Under the pieces are notes generated by a model that saw only the letters and a program-made list of their open reading frames with translations, ran no database searches and was not told the origin of the DNA. This document shows positions 15,581-23,311 of a stretch of 32,839 nt of DNA, piece by piece (the first letter of the stretch is position 1; the number at the start of each line of letters is the position of its first letter). The stretch is taken from assembly GCA_902546095.1 (NCBI GenBank), contig CACCIQ010000010.1:1-32839 (forward strand), given 5' to 3'. This DNA comes from an uncultured Bacteroidota bacterium. GTDB taxonomy: Bacteria; Bacteroidota; Bacteroidia; Flavobacteriales; Flavobacteriaceae. A program made the position numbers and the translations under genes.

Positions 15581-15999
15581 TTGTAAATTCTGAGGTTGTT
15601 ACCAATTCGTTCTGTTTTGTAACGGATTAATGGGTAATTTGATGTAGTATTACTATTGAGTAATTGTCCAGTAGCAAGACTATATATATTTCCTATACAA
15701 TTACATTTTGCTTGAACTCCGTCAATTTCAAGTTTTGGACAATCATCTCTTTTTTTGTGGTTTGGGTCACAAGCCTCCCAAGCTAAAATATCGTTGTTAA
15801 AATTGAATAGTATTACACCACAAACACCAAGACCATCAATAATAACAGAACCTCCAGTAAAATTTAAATTATCATAGCTGGGAAGATTTAAATTAATTAT
15901 TCTCTCGAAACTTATATCAGGTAAATAAGGGTTGTAAAGCGATTGTTCATTTTCACAACTAATTAGAAAAAAAAATACAATCAAATAGTTTTTAACCAT
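15577..15999 (-). CDS. Rieske-fold lipoprotein lacking the cluster histidines
   Basis: A 140-residue exported lipoprotein: signal MVKNYLIVFFFLIS followed by lipobox Cys15. The second half has the order of a Rieske domain: WEACDPNHK in place of the first C-x-H box, CPKLEIDGVQAKC, then CNCIGNIYSLATGQLL where a normal protein has C-x-x-H-G-S-x-F. It closes with YPLIRYKTERIGNNLRIYN, as in Rieske ferredoxins. The cysteines are C77, C87, C99 and C101. The ligand His of box 2 is replaced (N104 region), and box 1 has C-x3-H, so [2Fe-2S] binding of the usual type is unlikely. Similar proteins with CPCDG-type boxes occur in other Flavobacteriaceae. Function unknown. Confidence 0.72.
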   Translation of the reverse strand: MVKNYLIVFFFLISCENEQSLYNPYLPDISFERIINLNLPSYDNLNFTGGSVIIDGLGVCGVILFNFNNDILAWEACDPNHKKRDDCPKLEIDGVQAKCNCIGNIYSLATGQLLNSNTTSNYPLIRYKTERIGNNLRIYN

Positions 16000-16030
16000 A
16001 GTGAATGTAAATTTAATTAAATAACACTTA

Positions 16031-16038
16031 TAAATTTG
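16031..16038 (+). promoter_or_regulatory. Probable -7 element (TAAATTTG) of greA
   Basis: TAAATTTG matches TAnnTTTG. A start near 16045 would give a leader of about 34 nt that contains the hairpin at 16052-16075. No clear -33 TTTG lies at the right distance, so this is moderate evidence. Confidence 0.5.
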
Positions 16039-16051
16039 TATATTAGTTGGA

Positions 16052-16075
16052 CCTCTTACAAGAGGATTTTTTTTT
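16052..16075 (+). terminator. Terminator-like hairpin in the greA leader (possible attenuator)
   Basis: CCTCT, loop TACA, AGAGG, then A and nine T: a 5-bp stem followed by a T-tract, ending 3 nt before the greA ATG. No plus-strand gene ends immediately upstream; the neighbour is divergent and the nearest plus-strand stop is 470 nt away. The hairpin therefore sits in the 5' leader of greA itself. It looks like an attenuator that would release a transcript of about 30 nt. Confidence 0.6.
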
Positions 16076-16078
16076 AAT

Positions 16079-16549
16079 ATGGGAATTAGTTATTACACGA
16101 AAGAAGGTTTAGATAAATTAAGAGCTGAGCTAAATCAGCTAAAAGATATTGAAAGACCAAATGCATCCAAAGCAATCGCTGAAGCTAGAGATAAAGGAGA
16201 TTTAAGTGAAAATGCTGAATATGATGCTGCAAAGGAAGCGCAAGGACTTTTGGAACTTAAAATTTCTAAACTGGAGGAAACTCTATCTAATGCAAGATTG
16301 ATTGATGAGTCACAATTAGATACTTCAAAAATTCTTGTATTATCAAAAGTTAAAATTAAAAACCAGTTAAACGGGGCAACTGTTGAATATCAGCTTGTTG
16401 CTGAGAGTGAGGCCGACCTGAAAAGCGGGAAGATTTCTGTAAATTCTCCAATTGGCAAAGGCCTTCTGGGAAAGTCTGTAGGAGATGTAGCTGAAATTAG
16501 TGTTCCTAGTGGTAAATTAAAATTTGAAATATTATCAATTAACCGATAA
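16079..16549 (+). CDS. greA: Transcription elongation factor GreA
   Basis: Rescues backtracked RNA polymerase by stimulating transcript cleavage through its coiled-coil tip. The N-terminal coiled coil is residues 1-75, with the acidic tip GDLSENAEYDAAKE carrying D41 and E44, the functional pair. The C-terminal FKBP-like domain (about 80-156) includes EYQLVAESEAD and NSPIGKGLLGKSVGDV. The length of 156 residues is standard. It is the first gene of a greA - HIT - DUF3127 - aat run with gaps of 2-3 nt. Confidence 0.97.
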   Translation: MGISYYTKEGLDKLRAELNQLKDIERPNASKAIAEARDKGDLSENAEYDAAKEAQGLLELKISKLEETLSNARLIDESQLDTSKILVLSKVKIKNQLNGATVEYQLVAESEADLKSGKISVNSPIGKGLLGKSVGDVAEISVPSGKLKFEILSINR

Positions 16550-16552
16550 ATT

Positions 16553-16945
16553 TTGTCATCTATTTTTACTAAAATAATAAGAGGAGATATACCATGTTAC
16601 AAGGTTGATGAAACTGAGGATTGTCTTGCTTTTCTAGATATAAACCCTAATTCATATGGACATACTTTATGTATTTTAAAAAAAGAGATTGACTATATTT
16701 TTGATTTATCAGATGAGGAATTTTTATCATTAATGAGATTTTCAAAAAGAGTTGCATTAGCCATAAGAAAATCTGTTGATTGTAAGCGAGTGGCGATGTC
16801 CGTGGTAGGTTTGGAAGTTCCTCATGTTCATGTTCATTTAATTCCAATTAATAATATGAATGATTTAAATTTTTCTAATAACTTAGGATTGGAAAAAATC
16901 AGTTTTGAACAAGTGTGTAATAAAATAAAAAGTAATTTAGATTAA
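16553..16945 (+). CDS. HIT-family nucleotide hydrolase/transferase
   Basis: Histidine-triad protein, a hydrolase of purine nucleoside phosphoramidates or similar. The triad is H91-V-H93-V-H95 in VPHVHVHLIP, with H93 the expected nucleophile. The N-terminal SSIFTKIIRGDIPCYKVDE and FLDINPNSYGHTLCI blocks are typical of the Hint branch. Length 130 residues. The start is TTG at 16553, 3 nt after the greA stop. The greA-HIT order is common in Flavobacteriia. The physiological substrate is not known. Confidence 0.93.
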   Translation: MSSIFTKIIRGDIPCYKVDETEDCLAFLDINPNSYGHTLCILKKEIDYIFDLSDEEFLSLMRFSKRVALAIRKSVDCKRVAMSVVGLEVPHVHVHLIPINNMNDLNFSNNLGLEKISFEQVCNKIKSNLD

Positions 16946-16947
16946 AG

Positions 16948-17319
16948 ATGAATATTTCAGGAAAAATAAAATTAATTAATGAAACAAAAGAGTACGGATC
17001 CAATGGTTTCAGAAAAAGAGAATTGGTAGTTACCACTCAAGAGCAATATCCACAAAATATTTTAGTTGAATTTGTACAAGACAGATGTGAAATTCTCGAT
17101 TCATTTAAAGTTGGGGAGTTAGTAAAAATTGATATAAATATCCGTGGAAGAGAATGGACAAATAAAGATAATGAAGTCAAGTATTTTAATTCTATTCAAG
17201 GCTGGAGGATCGAAAAGATTGAAGAAAATTATGATTCACAACTTCCACCAATCCCAACCAAAGAAGACTTGGGTACTAGTCAAGAAATCAATAAAGAACC
17301 TGATGATCTTCCATTTTAA
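16948..17319 (+). CDS. DUF3127 protein, SSB-like OB fold with DDLPF tail
   Basis: A 123-residue protein of the Bacteroidota DUF3127 family. Residues 1-90 form a beta-rich OB-like domain (SGKIKLINETKEYGSNGFRKRELVV, KVGELVKIDINIRGREW, YFNSIQGWRIEKIE). A Pro/Thr/Glu-rich linker follows, and the protein ends in DDLPF, the same five residues that end the SSB of this window. In SSB this tip docks repair and replication enzymes. A DNA or RNA-binding role that shares SSB partners is a reasonable inference but not shown. It starts 2 nt after the HIT gene stop and ends 3 nt before aat. Confidence 0.85.
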   Translation: MNISGKIKLINETKEYGSNGFRKRELVVTTQEQYPQNILVEFVQDRCEILDSFKVGELVKIDINIRGREWTNKDNEVKYFNSIQGWRIEKIEENYDSQLPPIPTKEDLGTSQEINKEPDDLPF

Positions 17320-17322
17320 AAG

Positions 17323-17958
17323 ATGGTTAGACTTGGTGAAGATTTTGTTTTCCCCTCACCCAGAAGCGCAGATAGCCATGGTATTGTAGCCTATGGTGGT
17401 GATCTAAAACCCTTAAGAATAATTCAAGCATATAAAAATGGTATTTTCCCTTGGTTTGAATCAGATGATAATCTACTTTGGTGGTCACCTGATCCAAGGA
17501 TGGTATTATATCCTGAAAAAATAAAAGTTTCAAAAAGTTTAAAATCCTTTATCAAAAAAACCACACTAAAAGTTACATTTAATAATGATTTTGAGGAAGT
17601 AATCAATTCATGTTCAAACATAAAAAGACTTGGTCAAAAAGGAACTTGGATAACACCAGGTTTAAAAAAATCATTCATTAAGTTACACGAAATGGGTTTA
17701 GCAATCTCAGTAGAGGTTTGGAAAAATAGTGAAATTGTTGGGGGTTTATATGGATTGGATCTTGGAGATGTTTTTTGTGGTGAAAGTATGTTTTCAAAAT
17801 CTACTAATGCAAGTAAATTGGCATTGGTTAGTTTATCTCGTGAGCTAAAAAAAAATAACTATAAGTTTATTGATTGTCAAGTGCCTTCTGAACATTTAAA
17901 AAGCATGGGTGCTGAGGAAATTTCCAGAGAAGAGTTTCTAAAAATATTAATTAAATAA
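17323..17958 (+). CDS. aat: Leucyl/phenylalanyl-tRNA-protein transferase
   Basis: Adds Leu or Phe from aminoacyl-tRNA to proteins with N-terminal Lys or Arg, marking them for ClpS/ClpAP degradation (N-end rule). The signature blocks are GIVAYGGDL, AYKNGIFPWFESDDNLLWWSPDPRM, LGQKGTWITPGL, and GGLYGLDLGDVFCGESMFS. The end block FIDCQVPSEHLKSMGAEEISREEF is also typical. Length 211 residues is usual. It overlaps the convergent truB by 12 nt. Confidence 0.96.
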   Translation: MVRLGEDFVFPSPRSADSHGIVAYGGDLKPLRIIQAYKNGIFPWFESDDNLLWWSPDPRMVLYPEKIKVSKSLKSFIKKTTLKVTFNNDFEEVINSCSNIKRLGQKGTWITPGLKKSFIKLHEMGLAISVEVWKNSEIVGGLYGLDLGDVFCGESMFSKSTNASKLALVSLSRELKKNNYKFIDCQVPSEHLKSMGAEEISREEFLKILIK

Positions 17959-18642
17959 TAGTTTGTTTATTTGATCCATAGTCATACAGTCTTTAATGCT
18001 ATAATCACCAATTGAGGATCTCTCAAGATACTTTAGATAAGCACCACTATTTAGTTTTTTTCCAAAATCATGAGCTAATGACCTAATATATGTACCTTTT
18101 GAACATCTAATTTTAAAATCAAGCTCGGGAAAATTATTGTTGAGTAAATTAAAATCGTAAATATTAATCTTTCTGTAATTGATCTTAACATTCTCTCCCT
18201 TTCTAGCCATTTCATATAGCCTTTTTCCTTTCACTTTTAGTGCAGAATAAATTGGTGGTTGTTGTTTAATTTCACCAATAAAACTATTCATGCTTTTTTC
18301 TATCAATCTATCGTTAATATGATCAATGGGGTAATTTTTATCAAATTCAGTTTCTCTATCAAATGAAGGTGTGGTTTTACCAATACAAAAAGTTGCATAA
18401 TATGTTTTATCTAAGTTTTGAAGTTTTTCTATTTCTTTAGTTTTTTTTCCTGTGCAAATTAAAAGTAATCCAGTAGCAAGTGGGTCAAGTGTGCCAGCGT
18501 GACCAACCTTAATTTTTTTTATCTCAAATGATTTTTTAAAATCATACCTTATTTTTTTTACAACATCAAAAGAGGTCCAATTAAAGGGTTTAAAAACAGG
18601 AATGATTAATCCTTCAATAATTGAATCTTTATTAATCTTCAC
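17947..18642 (-). CDS. truB: tRNA pseudouridine(55) synthase TruB
   Basis: Isomerises U55 in the T-loop of tRNAs. The catalytic aspartate is D53 in the conserved HAGTLDPLATGLL block. The N-terminal PVFKPFNWTSFDVV and the later QQPPIYSALKVKGKRLYE and CSKGTYIRSLAHDFG blocks are typical. Length 231 residues. It starts with GTG at 18642, directly following the uppP stop (TAG-GTG). It is the last gene of the ftsX - DUF3098 - uppP - truB cluster that is conserved in Flavobacteriia. Confidence 0.96.
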   Translation of the reverse strand: MKINKDSIIEGLIIPVFKPFNWTSFDVVKKIRYDFKKSFEIKKIKVGHAGTLDPLATGLLLICTGKKTKEIEKLQNLDKTYYATFCIGKTTPSFDRETEFDKNYPIDHINDRLIEKSMNSFIGEIKQQPPIYSALKVKGKRLYEMARKGENVKINYRKINIYDFNLLNNNFPELDFKIRCSKGTYIRSLAHDFGKKLNSGAYLKYLERSSIGDYSIKDCMTMDQINKLLFN

Positions 18643-19434
18643 CTATACAATTGAATATAAAATTGATGAAATCCCGATTATAAAGCAGTAAAGCGCAAAG
18701 TATTTTAATTTACTTTTTCTAACAAAAAAAATCATCCATTTACACGCATAATACCCCGAAATCAATGCTGCAAAGAAACCAATTATGTAGTTAATAAGAA
18801 TAGACCCATCATAAACAATATCATCAAATAATATCATTTTTAATGATGAACCAACAATTATTGGTATCACCATTAAAAATGAAAATTTTGCTGCAAGGTC
18901 TCTATTTATACCTATAAATATAGAGGTCGCAATTGTTGAGCCACTTCTTGATATACCTGGAAGTATAGCTAGAGCTTGTGCTAAACCAATTAAGAATGAA
19001 TTTTTGGTATTAAGTTTTCTGTTTTTGGATTTGATTTTATCTGAAATTAGCAGTAAAATGGATGTAATTATTAGCATAGATCCAACCAATAATAAATTTC
19101 CATTAAAAAGTTGATTTATTTTTTCTTCAAGAAAAAATCCAACTAAACCCGCTGGAATCATTGATACTATTATCATCAAAGTAAAATGAAAATTTTCATC
19201 ATTCTTAAATTTAATTGTACTTTTTAAAATATTTTTTACATCATCCCAAAAATATATTAATGCACTAAACGCGGTTGCAAGGTGTAGTATTAATGTAAAA
19301 AAAAGTCCATTTTGGGCTTCGAATGATAAACCTAAGATTTCTTTAAAAATTTCAATGTGACCACTTGAAGAAACAGGTAAAAATTCTGTTAAGCCTTGTA
19401 CTATCCCTAGAATAAAAGATTTAATAATTTCCAA
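18643..19434 (-). CDS. uppP: Undecaprenyl-diphosphatase UppP/BacA
   Basis: Inner-membrane phosphatase that recycles undecaprenyl diphosphate for peptidoglycan and other glycans. It shows the two family motifs: QGLTEFLPVSSSGH at 13-26 (catalytic E17) and LPGISRSGSTIATS at 157-170 (R162). About seven to eight hydrophobic segments in 263 residues. The start is TTG at 19434, 1 nt after the DUF3098 stop. It connects this cluster to the cell-wall genes at the end of the window. Confidence 0.95.
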   Translation of the reverse strand: MEIIKSFILGIVQGLTEFLPVSSSGHIEIFKEILGLSFEAQNGLFFTLILHLATAFSALIYFWDDVKNILKSTIKFKNDENFHFTLMIIVSMIPAGLVGFFLEEKINQLFNGNLLLVGSMLIITSILLLISDKIKSKNRKLNTKNSFLIGLAQALAILPGISRSGSTIATSIFIGINRDLAAKFSFLMVIPIIVGSSLKMILFDDIVYDGSILINYIIGFFAALISGYYACKWMIFFVRKSKLKYFALYCFIIGISSILYSIV

Positions 19435-19435
19435 A

Positions 19436-19663
19436 CTATTCTGATTTTGTTAAAATTGCATAAACTTCAATAATAAAACCTGTTACAACAAGGATTGGTG
19501 CCAGCCGTATCCTTCTAAAACTATATATTTCTTCATTGAATATATTTGGATCATCACTTCCTCCTCCAGACATTAAAATGAAACCTATAGCAATAAAAAA
19601 AAGACCTATAATCATGAACTTGTAATTTCTTTTTCCAAATAGTAGTTTGTTTTTTTTATTCAT
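19436..19663 (-). CDS. DUF3098 small membrane protein
   Basis: A 75-residue protein with two hydrophobic segments (about 15-31 and 52-70) separated by a loop containing GGGSDDPNIFNEEIYSFRRIRLAP. This G-S-DDP-x-x-F motif followed by R-x-x-LAP is the pattern of the DUF3098 family, found between ftsX and uppP in Bacteroidota. Function unknown; the position suggests a link to FtsX or to the cell envelope. Its ATG overlaps the ftsX stop by 1 nt. Confidence 0.9.
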   Translation of the reverse strand: MNKKNKLLFGKRNYKFMIIGLFFIAIGFILMSGGGSDDPNIFNEEIYSFRRIRLAPILVVTGFIIEVYAILTKSE

Positions 19664-20526
19664 TAGTATAATTTATCAATTTTTGAGTTAAGAAATTTAG
19701 AGGTAATGTAATTTGTAGATATAACTGAAATTAAAAAACTTAATATAAACGCAATTGCAATAGAAATTAAAAATGAATTTTTAATTAATAACAAATCTAT
19801 TTCAAAATAATTTGAGTTTAAATAGTATACTAATGATATAAATAGTAAAGAAGAAATGATCGCACTAATTAATCCCAATTTTAATTGAGTTAAAATGAAT
19901 GGTTTTTTTATAAAGAATTTTGTTGCCCCAACTAATTGCATAGTTTTAATTGTCATTCTTTGAGAATAAATAGAAAGCCTTATAGTATTATTAATTAGCA
20001 TTATGGAAATAAATATGAAGAAAATAGCAATATATAAAACCCAATCTTGTACTTTTTTAAAATTATCGTTTATTAAAAAGATTAAGGGAGCATCATAAGA
20101 GACCTCATTAATAAAATCTTCACTTTCAAAACTTTTAACAATCTCATTTATGAATAAAGATTCAACTCTTTCTGAATAAAAATAAATATCAAATGAATTT
20201 AACAGTGGGTTATAGCCTAGGAACTCTACAAAATTTTCTCCAATATCAGAACTAAATTTAACTGCAGCATCATTTTTTGATGTGTAAACAAAGTTTTTGA
20301 TATTAGGATCAATACTTAATTTTTTTTCAAATTGTGAGATCTCAACATCGCTTGCAACATCCTCTAGAAAAACAACAACAGGTATTTTTTCTTTAAAATC
20401 ATCAATAATTTTATTGCTGTTTAATACAAAAAATGTAAATGATGATAAAAAAAATAGAACAGATGAAATACTAATAACTACTAAAAGATAGTTTGAAAAA
20501 ATTCTATTACTTTTTGAATTTGACAA
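19663..20526 (-). CDS. ftsX: Cell division protein FtsX
   Basis: Permease-like partner of FtsE that signals to peptidoglycan hydrolases during division. One N-terminal TM (about 13-34) and a periplasmic domain (IPVVVFLEDVASDVEISQFEK...) come first. Three C-terminal TMs follow, with the conserved RMTIKTMQLVGATKFFIKKPFI between the first two. Length 287 residues. The start is taken as TTG at 20526. The frame stays open upstream for about 18 codons without ATG, GTG or TTG, so the true N-terminus could be a little longer. ftsE is not in the window. Confidence 0.92.
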   Translation of the reverse strand: MSNSKSNRIFSNYLLVVISISSVLFFLSSFTFFVLNSNKIIDDFKEKIPVVVFLEDVASDVEISQFEKKLSIDPNIKNFVYTSKNDAAVKFSSDIGENFVEFLGYNPLLNSFDIYFYSERVESLFINEIVKSFESEDFINEVSYDAPLIFLINDNFKKVQDWVLYIAIFFIFISIMLINNTIRLSIYSQRMTIKTMQLVGATKFFIKKPFILTQLKLGLISAIISSLLFISLVYYLNSNYFEIDLLLIKNSFLISIAIAFILSFLISVISTNYITSKFLNSKIDKLY

Positions 20527-20578
20527 TTTAAAATTATTAGTAAAAGTAAGAAAGCTATTTAATTTTGAAGAACTTTTA

Positions 20579-20606
20579 TTGGATTAGCTTTAAAACAGTA
20601 TTTTTG
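20579..20606 (+). promoter_or_regulatory. Probable promoter of leuS
   Basis: TTG at 20579-20581, a 17-bp spacer and TATTTTTG at 20599-20606 fit the Bacteroidota promoter pattern. Transcription would start near 20613, only about 8 nt before the leuS ATG, so the leader would be very short. Confidence 0.6.
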
Positions 20607-20620
20607 TTTTTATAAAAATT

Positions 20621-23311
20621 ATGTCTTATAATTTTCTTGAAATAGAAAAGAAGTGGCAAAATTACTGGCTTGAAAATAAAGTATTTAAGGCTAGTAATAA
20701 TTCCCACAAGCCTAAATATTATGTTTTGGACATGTTCCCTTATCCATCCGGAACAGGTCTTCATGTTGGACACCCCCTTGGCTACATTGCATCGGATATA
20801 ATTTCAAGATTTAAGAGGAACAAAGGTTTTAATGTTCTCCATCCCATGGGGTTTGATTCATTTGGTCTTCCAGCAGAACAGTACGCAGTGAAGACTGGTC
20901 AACATCCTAAAACAACAACTGAAAAAAATATATTAAGATTTAAAGATCAATTAGACAATCTTGGATTATCTTTTGATTGGGACAGAGAAATTAAAACCAG
21001 TGATAGTAATTATTATAAATGGACTCAATGGATATTCTTAAAACTATATAATAGTTATTATGATAAAAAGTTAAATAAAGCACAACCGATTGAAAAATTA
21101 AAAATACCATCAAATATTCCCCAAGAAAAAATGGACGAATTTATTGATTCTAAACGACTTGCATATGTTGATGTTATAGATGTCAATTGGTGTGAAGAGT
21201 TGGGTACCGTTTTAGCAAATGAGGAAGTTATCGGAGGACTAAGTGAAAGAGGAGGTTTTCCTGTTATTAAAAAGCCCATGAGACAGTGGGTAATGAGAAT
21301 AACTGACTATGCTGATAGATTATTGGAAGATCTAGAGGATCTAGAATGGCCGGAATCAATTAAACTTTCACAAAAAAATTGGATTGGAAAATCAGAAGGA
21401 GCTCAAATTAAATTTGAGGTTGATAAAAAAAACTTTATAGAGGTTTTTACTACAAGACCCGATACGATTTATGGTGCAACATATTTAGTTTTAGCTCCAG
21501 AACATCCTTTGATTCCAGTTATAACTTCAACAACAAACAAAAAAGAAATTGATCAGTACATTCATCAAACTTCAATGAAGAGTGATTTGGAAAGGCAAGA
21601 GGGTGAAAAGATTAAAACAGGTGTTTTTACTGGTGCATATGCTTTAAATCCAATGTCAAAGAAAAAAATACCCATTTGGATTTCTGATTATGTACTGTAC
21701 TCTTATGGAACAGGAGCTATAATGGCTGTTCCAGCACACGATGAAAGAGATTATGAATTTGCCAAAAAATTTAATCTCGACATAACCAGGGTAATTGAAG
21801 GTGGAGAAGATATTGACTGTTACACTGGCAATGGTAAAATTATAAATTCAGAAAATTACAATGGCCTAGATAATCTGGAATTTAAAATTATTGCTACAGA
21901 CTTTTTAGAGAAGCAAAAAAAAGGAGAAAAAAAGGTTAATTACAAACTTAGGGATTGGATATTTACAAGACAGCGCTACTGGGGTGAGCCAATTCCTATT
22001 TTGTATGATGGTGAAAAAAAGAAAGATTTGGACTATGAGGATTTACCCTTGAAATTACCTGATGTTGAGAGTTATCTTCCAACAAAAGATGGCTCATCAC
22101 CACTTGCTAGAAATAAAAATTGGGTCTCTATGCAAAAAGATGGTAAAGAATATCAAAGAGAAACTAACACAATGCCACAATGGGCAGGATCTTGTTGGTA
22201 TTTTTTAAGATTTTTAGACCCTCTAAACGATAATGAATTTGCTAACAAAGATATTATCAAATATTGGATGCCAGTGGATTTATATATTGGAGGAGCCGAG
22301 CACGCTGTTTTACATTTACTTTATGCAAGATTTTGGCATAAAGTTTTATTTGATTTATGTTTAGTTAACACAAGCGAACCATTTAAAAAGCTAGTCAATC
22401 AAGGAATGATACTTGGTAATAGTGCATTTATACATAGGATTAAGAACACAAATGATTTTATTTCATTTGATTTGATTAACGCACATGAAACGCAAAAAAT
22501 TCATGTTGATATAAATATGGTTGATGAAAAAAATAATTTAGACATTAAAAAACTGCAAAAATCAAATCCTGAATTTGAAGACGCAAATTTTATTTATGAA
22601 AAGTCTTTCATAGTTTCTAGAGATATTGAGAAAATGTCAAAATCAAGATATAATGTTGTAAGTCCAGATGAAATTTGTAAAAAATACGGTGCAGATACTT
22701 TAAGGTTATACGAAATGTTCCTTGGACCAATTGATCAATCCAAGCCATGGAACACGTCTGGAATTACAGGAGTATTCTCATTCTTGAACAAATTTTGGAA
22801 TTTGTTTCACACTAATGGTAAATTTAATGTTAATGATGAGAAACCTAATGATCAAATTTTAAAATCATATCATAAAGTTGTTAAAAAAGTTAATTCTGAC
22901 ATTGAAAATTTTTCTTTTAATACTTCAGTTAGTGCATTTATGATTTGTATCAATGAATTGTCTTCATTAGGCTGTAAATCGAAAGATATTTTAGCAAACT
23001 TGTGTATATTACTATCTCCATTTGCTCCACATATTTGTGAAGAATTGTGGTCTTTGTTAGGGAATAAAACTTCTATATCATATGAAAAATTTCCTATGCA
23101 TGATGAAAAGTATCTAATAGAGTCAATGATTGAATACCCAGTTTCATTTAATGGAAAACTTCGATTTAAAATTAATTTATCAGCTAGCCTAAAACAAAAA
23201 GAAGTAGAGGATTTAATAAAAAATCATCAATCAACAGAGAAATATCTAAATGGTAACACAATAAAAAAAATAATTTTTGTACCAAAAAAAATTATTAATG
23301 TAGTTTGTTAG
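20621..23311 (+). CDS. leuS: Leucyl-tRNA synthetase
   Basis: Class I synthetase charging tRNA-Leu. The HIGH motif reads HVGH at 48-51 (FPYPSGTGLHVGHPLGY), and KMSKS is exact at 671-675. The CP1 editing domain has the Thr-rich FTTRPDTIYGATY and the aspartate block VPAHDERDYEFA, so post-transfer editing should work. The anticodon-binding domain begins near residue 730. Length of 896 residues is normal for the phylum. It is divergent from ftsX (94 nt) and convergent with lpxB, overlapping by 4 nt. Confidence 0.97.
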   Translation: MSYNFLEIEKKWQNYWLENKVFKASNNSHKPKYYVLDMFPYPSGTGLHVGHPLGYIASDIISRFKRNKGFNVLHPMGFDSFGLPAEQYAVKTGQHPKTTTEKNILRFKDQLDNLGLSFDWDREIKTSDSNYYKWTQWIFLKLYNSYYDKKLNKAQPIEKLKIPSNIPQEKMDEFIDSKRLAYVDVIDVNWCEELGTVLANEEVIGGLSERGGFPVIKKPMRQWVMRITDYADRLLEDLEDLEWPESIKLSQKNWIGKSEGAQIKFEVDKKNFIEVFTTRPDTIYGATYLVLAPEHPLIPVITSTTNKKEIDQYIHQTSMKSDLERQEGEKIKTGVFTGAYALNPMSKKKIPIWISDYVLYSYGTGAIMAVPAHDERDYEFAKKFNLDITRVIEGGEDIDCYTGNGKIINSENYNGLDNLEFKIIATDFLEKQKKGEKKVNYKLRDWIFTRQRYWGEPIPILYDGEKKKDLDYEDLPLKLPDVESYLPTKDGSSPLARNKNWVSMQKDGKEYQRETNTMPQWAGSCWYFLRFLDPLNDNEFANKDIIKYWMPVDLYIGGAEHAVLHLLYARFWHKVLFDLCLVNTSEPFKKLVNQGMILGNSAFIHRIKNTNDFISFDLINAHETQKIHVDINMVDEKNNLDIKKLQKSNPEFEDANFIYEKSFIVSRDIEKMSKSRYNVVSPDEICKKYGADTLRLYEMFLGPIDQSKPWNTSGITGVFSFLNKFWNLFHTNGKFNVNDEKPNDQILKSYHKVVKKVNSDIENFSFNTSVSAFMICINELSSLGCKSKDILANLCILLSPFAPHICEELWSLLGNKTSISYEKFPMHDEKYLIESMIEYPVSFNGKLRFKINLSASLKQKEVEDLIKNHQSTEKYLNGNTIKKIIFVPKKIINVVC

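Noticed and set aside
20576-20773. Minus-strand ORF of 65 codons covering the leuS start
   Set aside because: It overlaps conserved LeuRS coding sequence including HVGH, and does not resemble the missing N-terminus of FtsX, which is in another frame.
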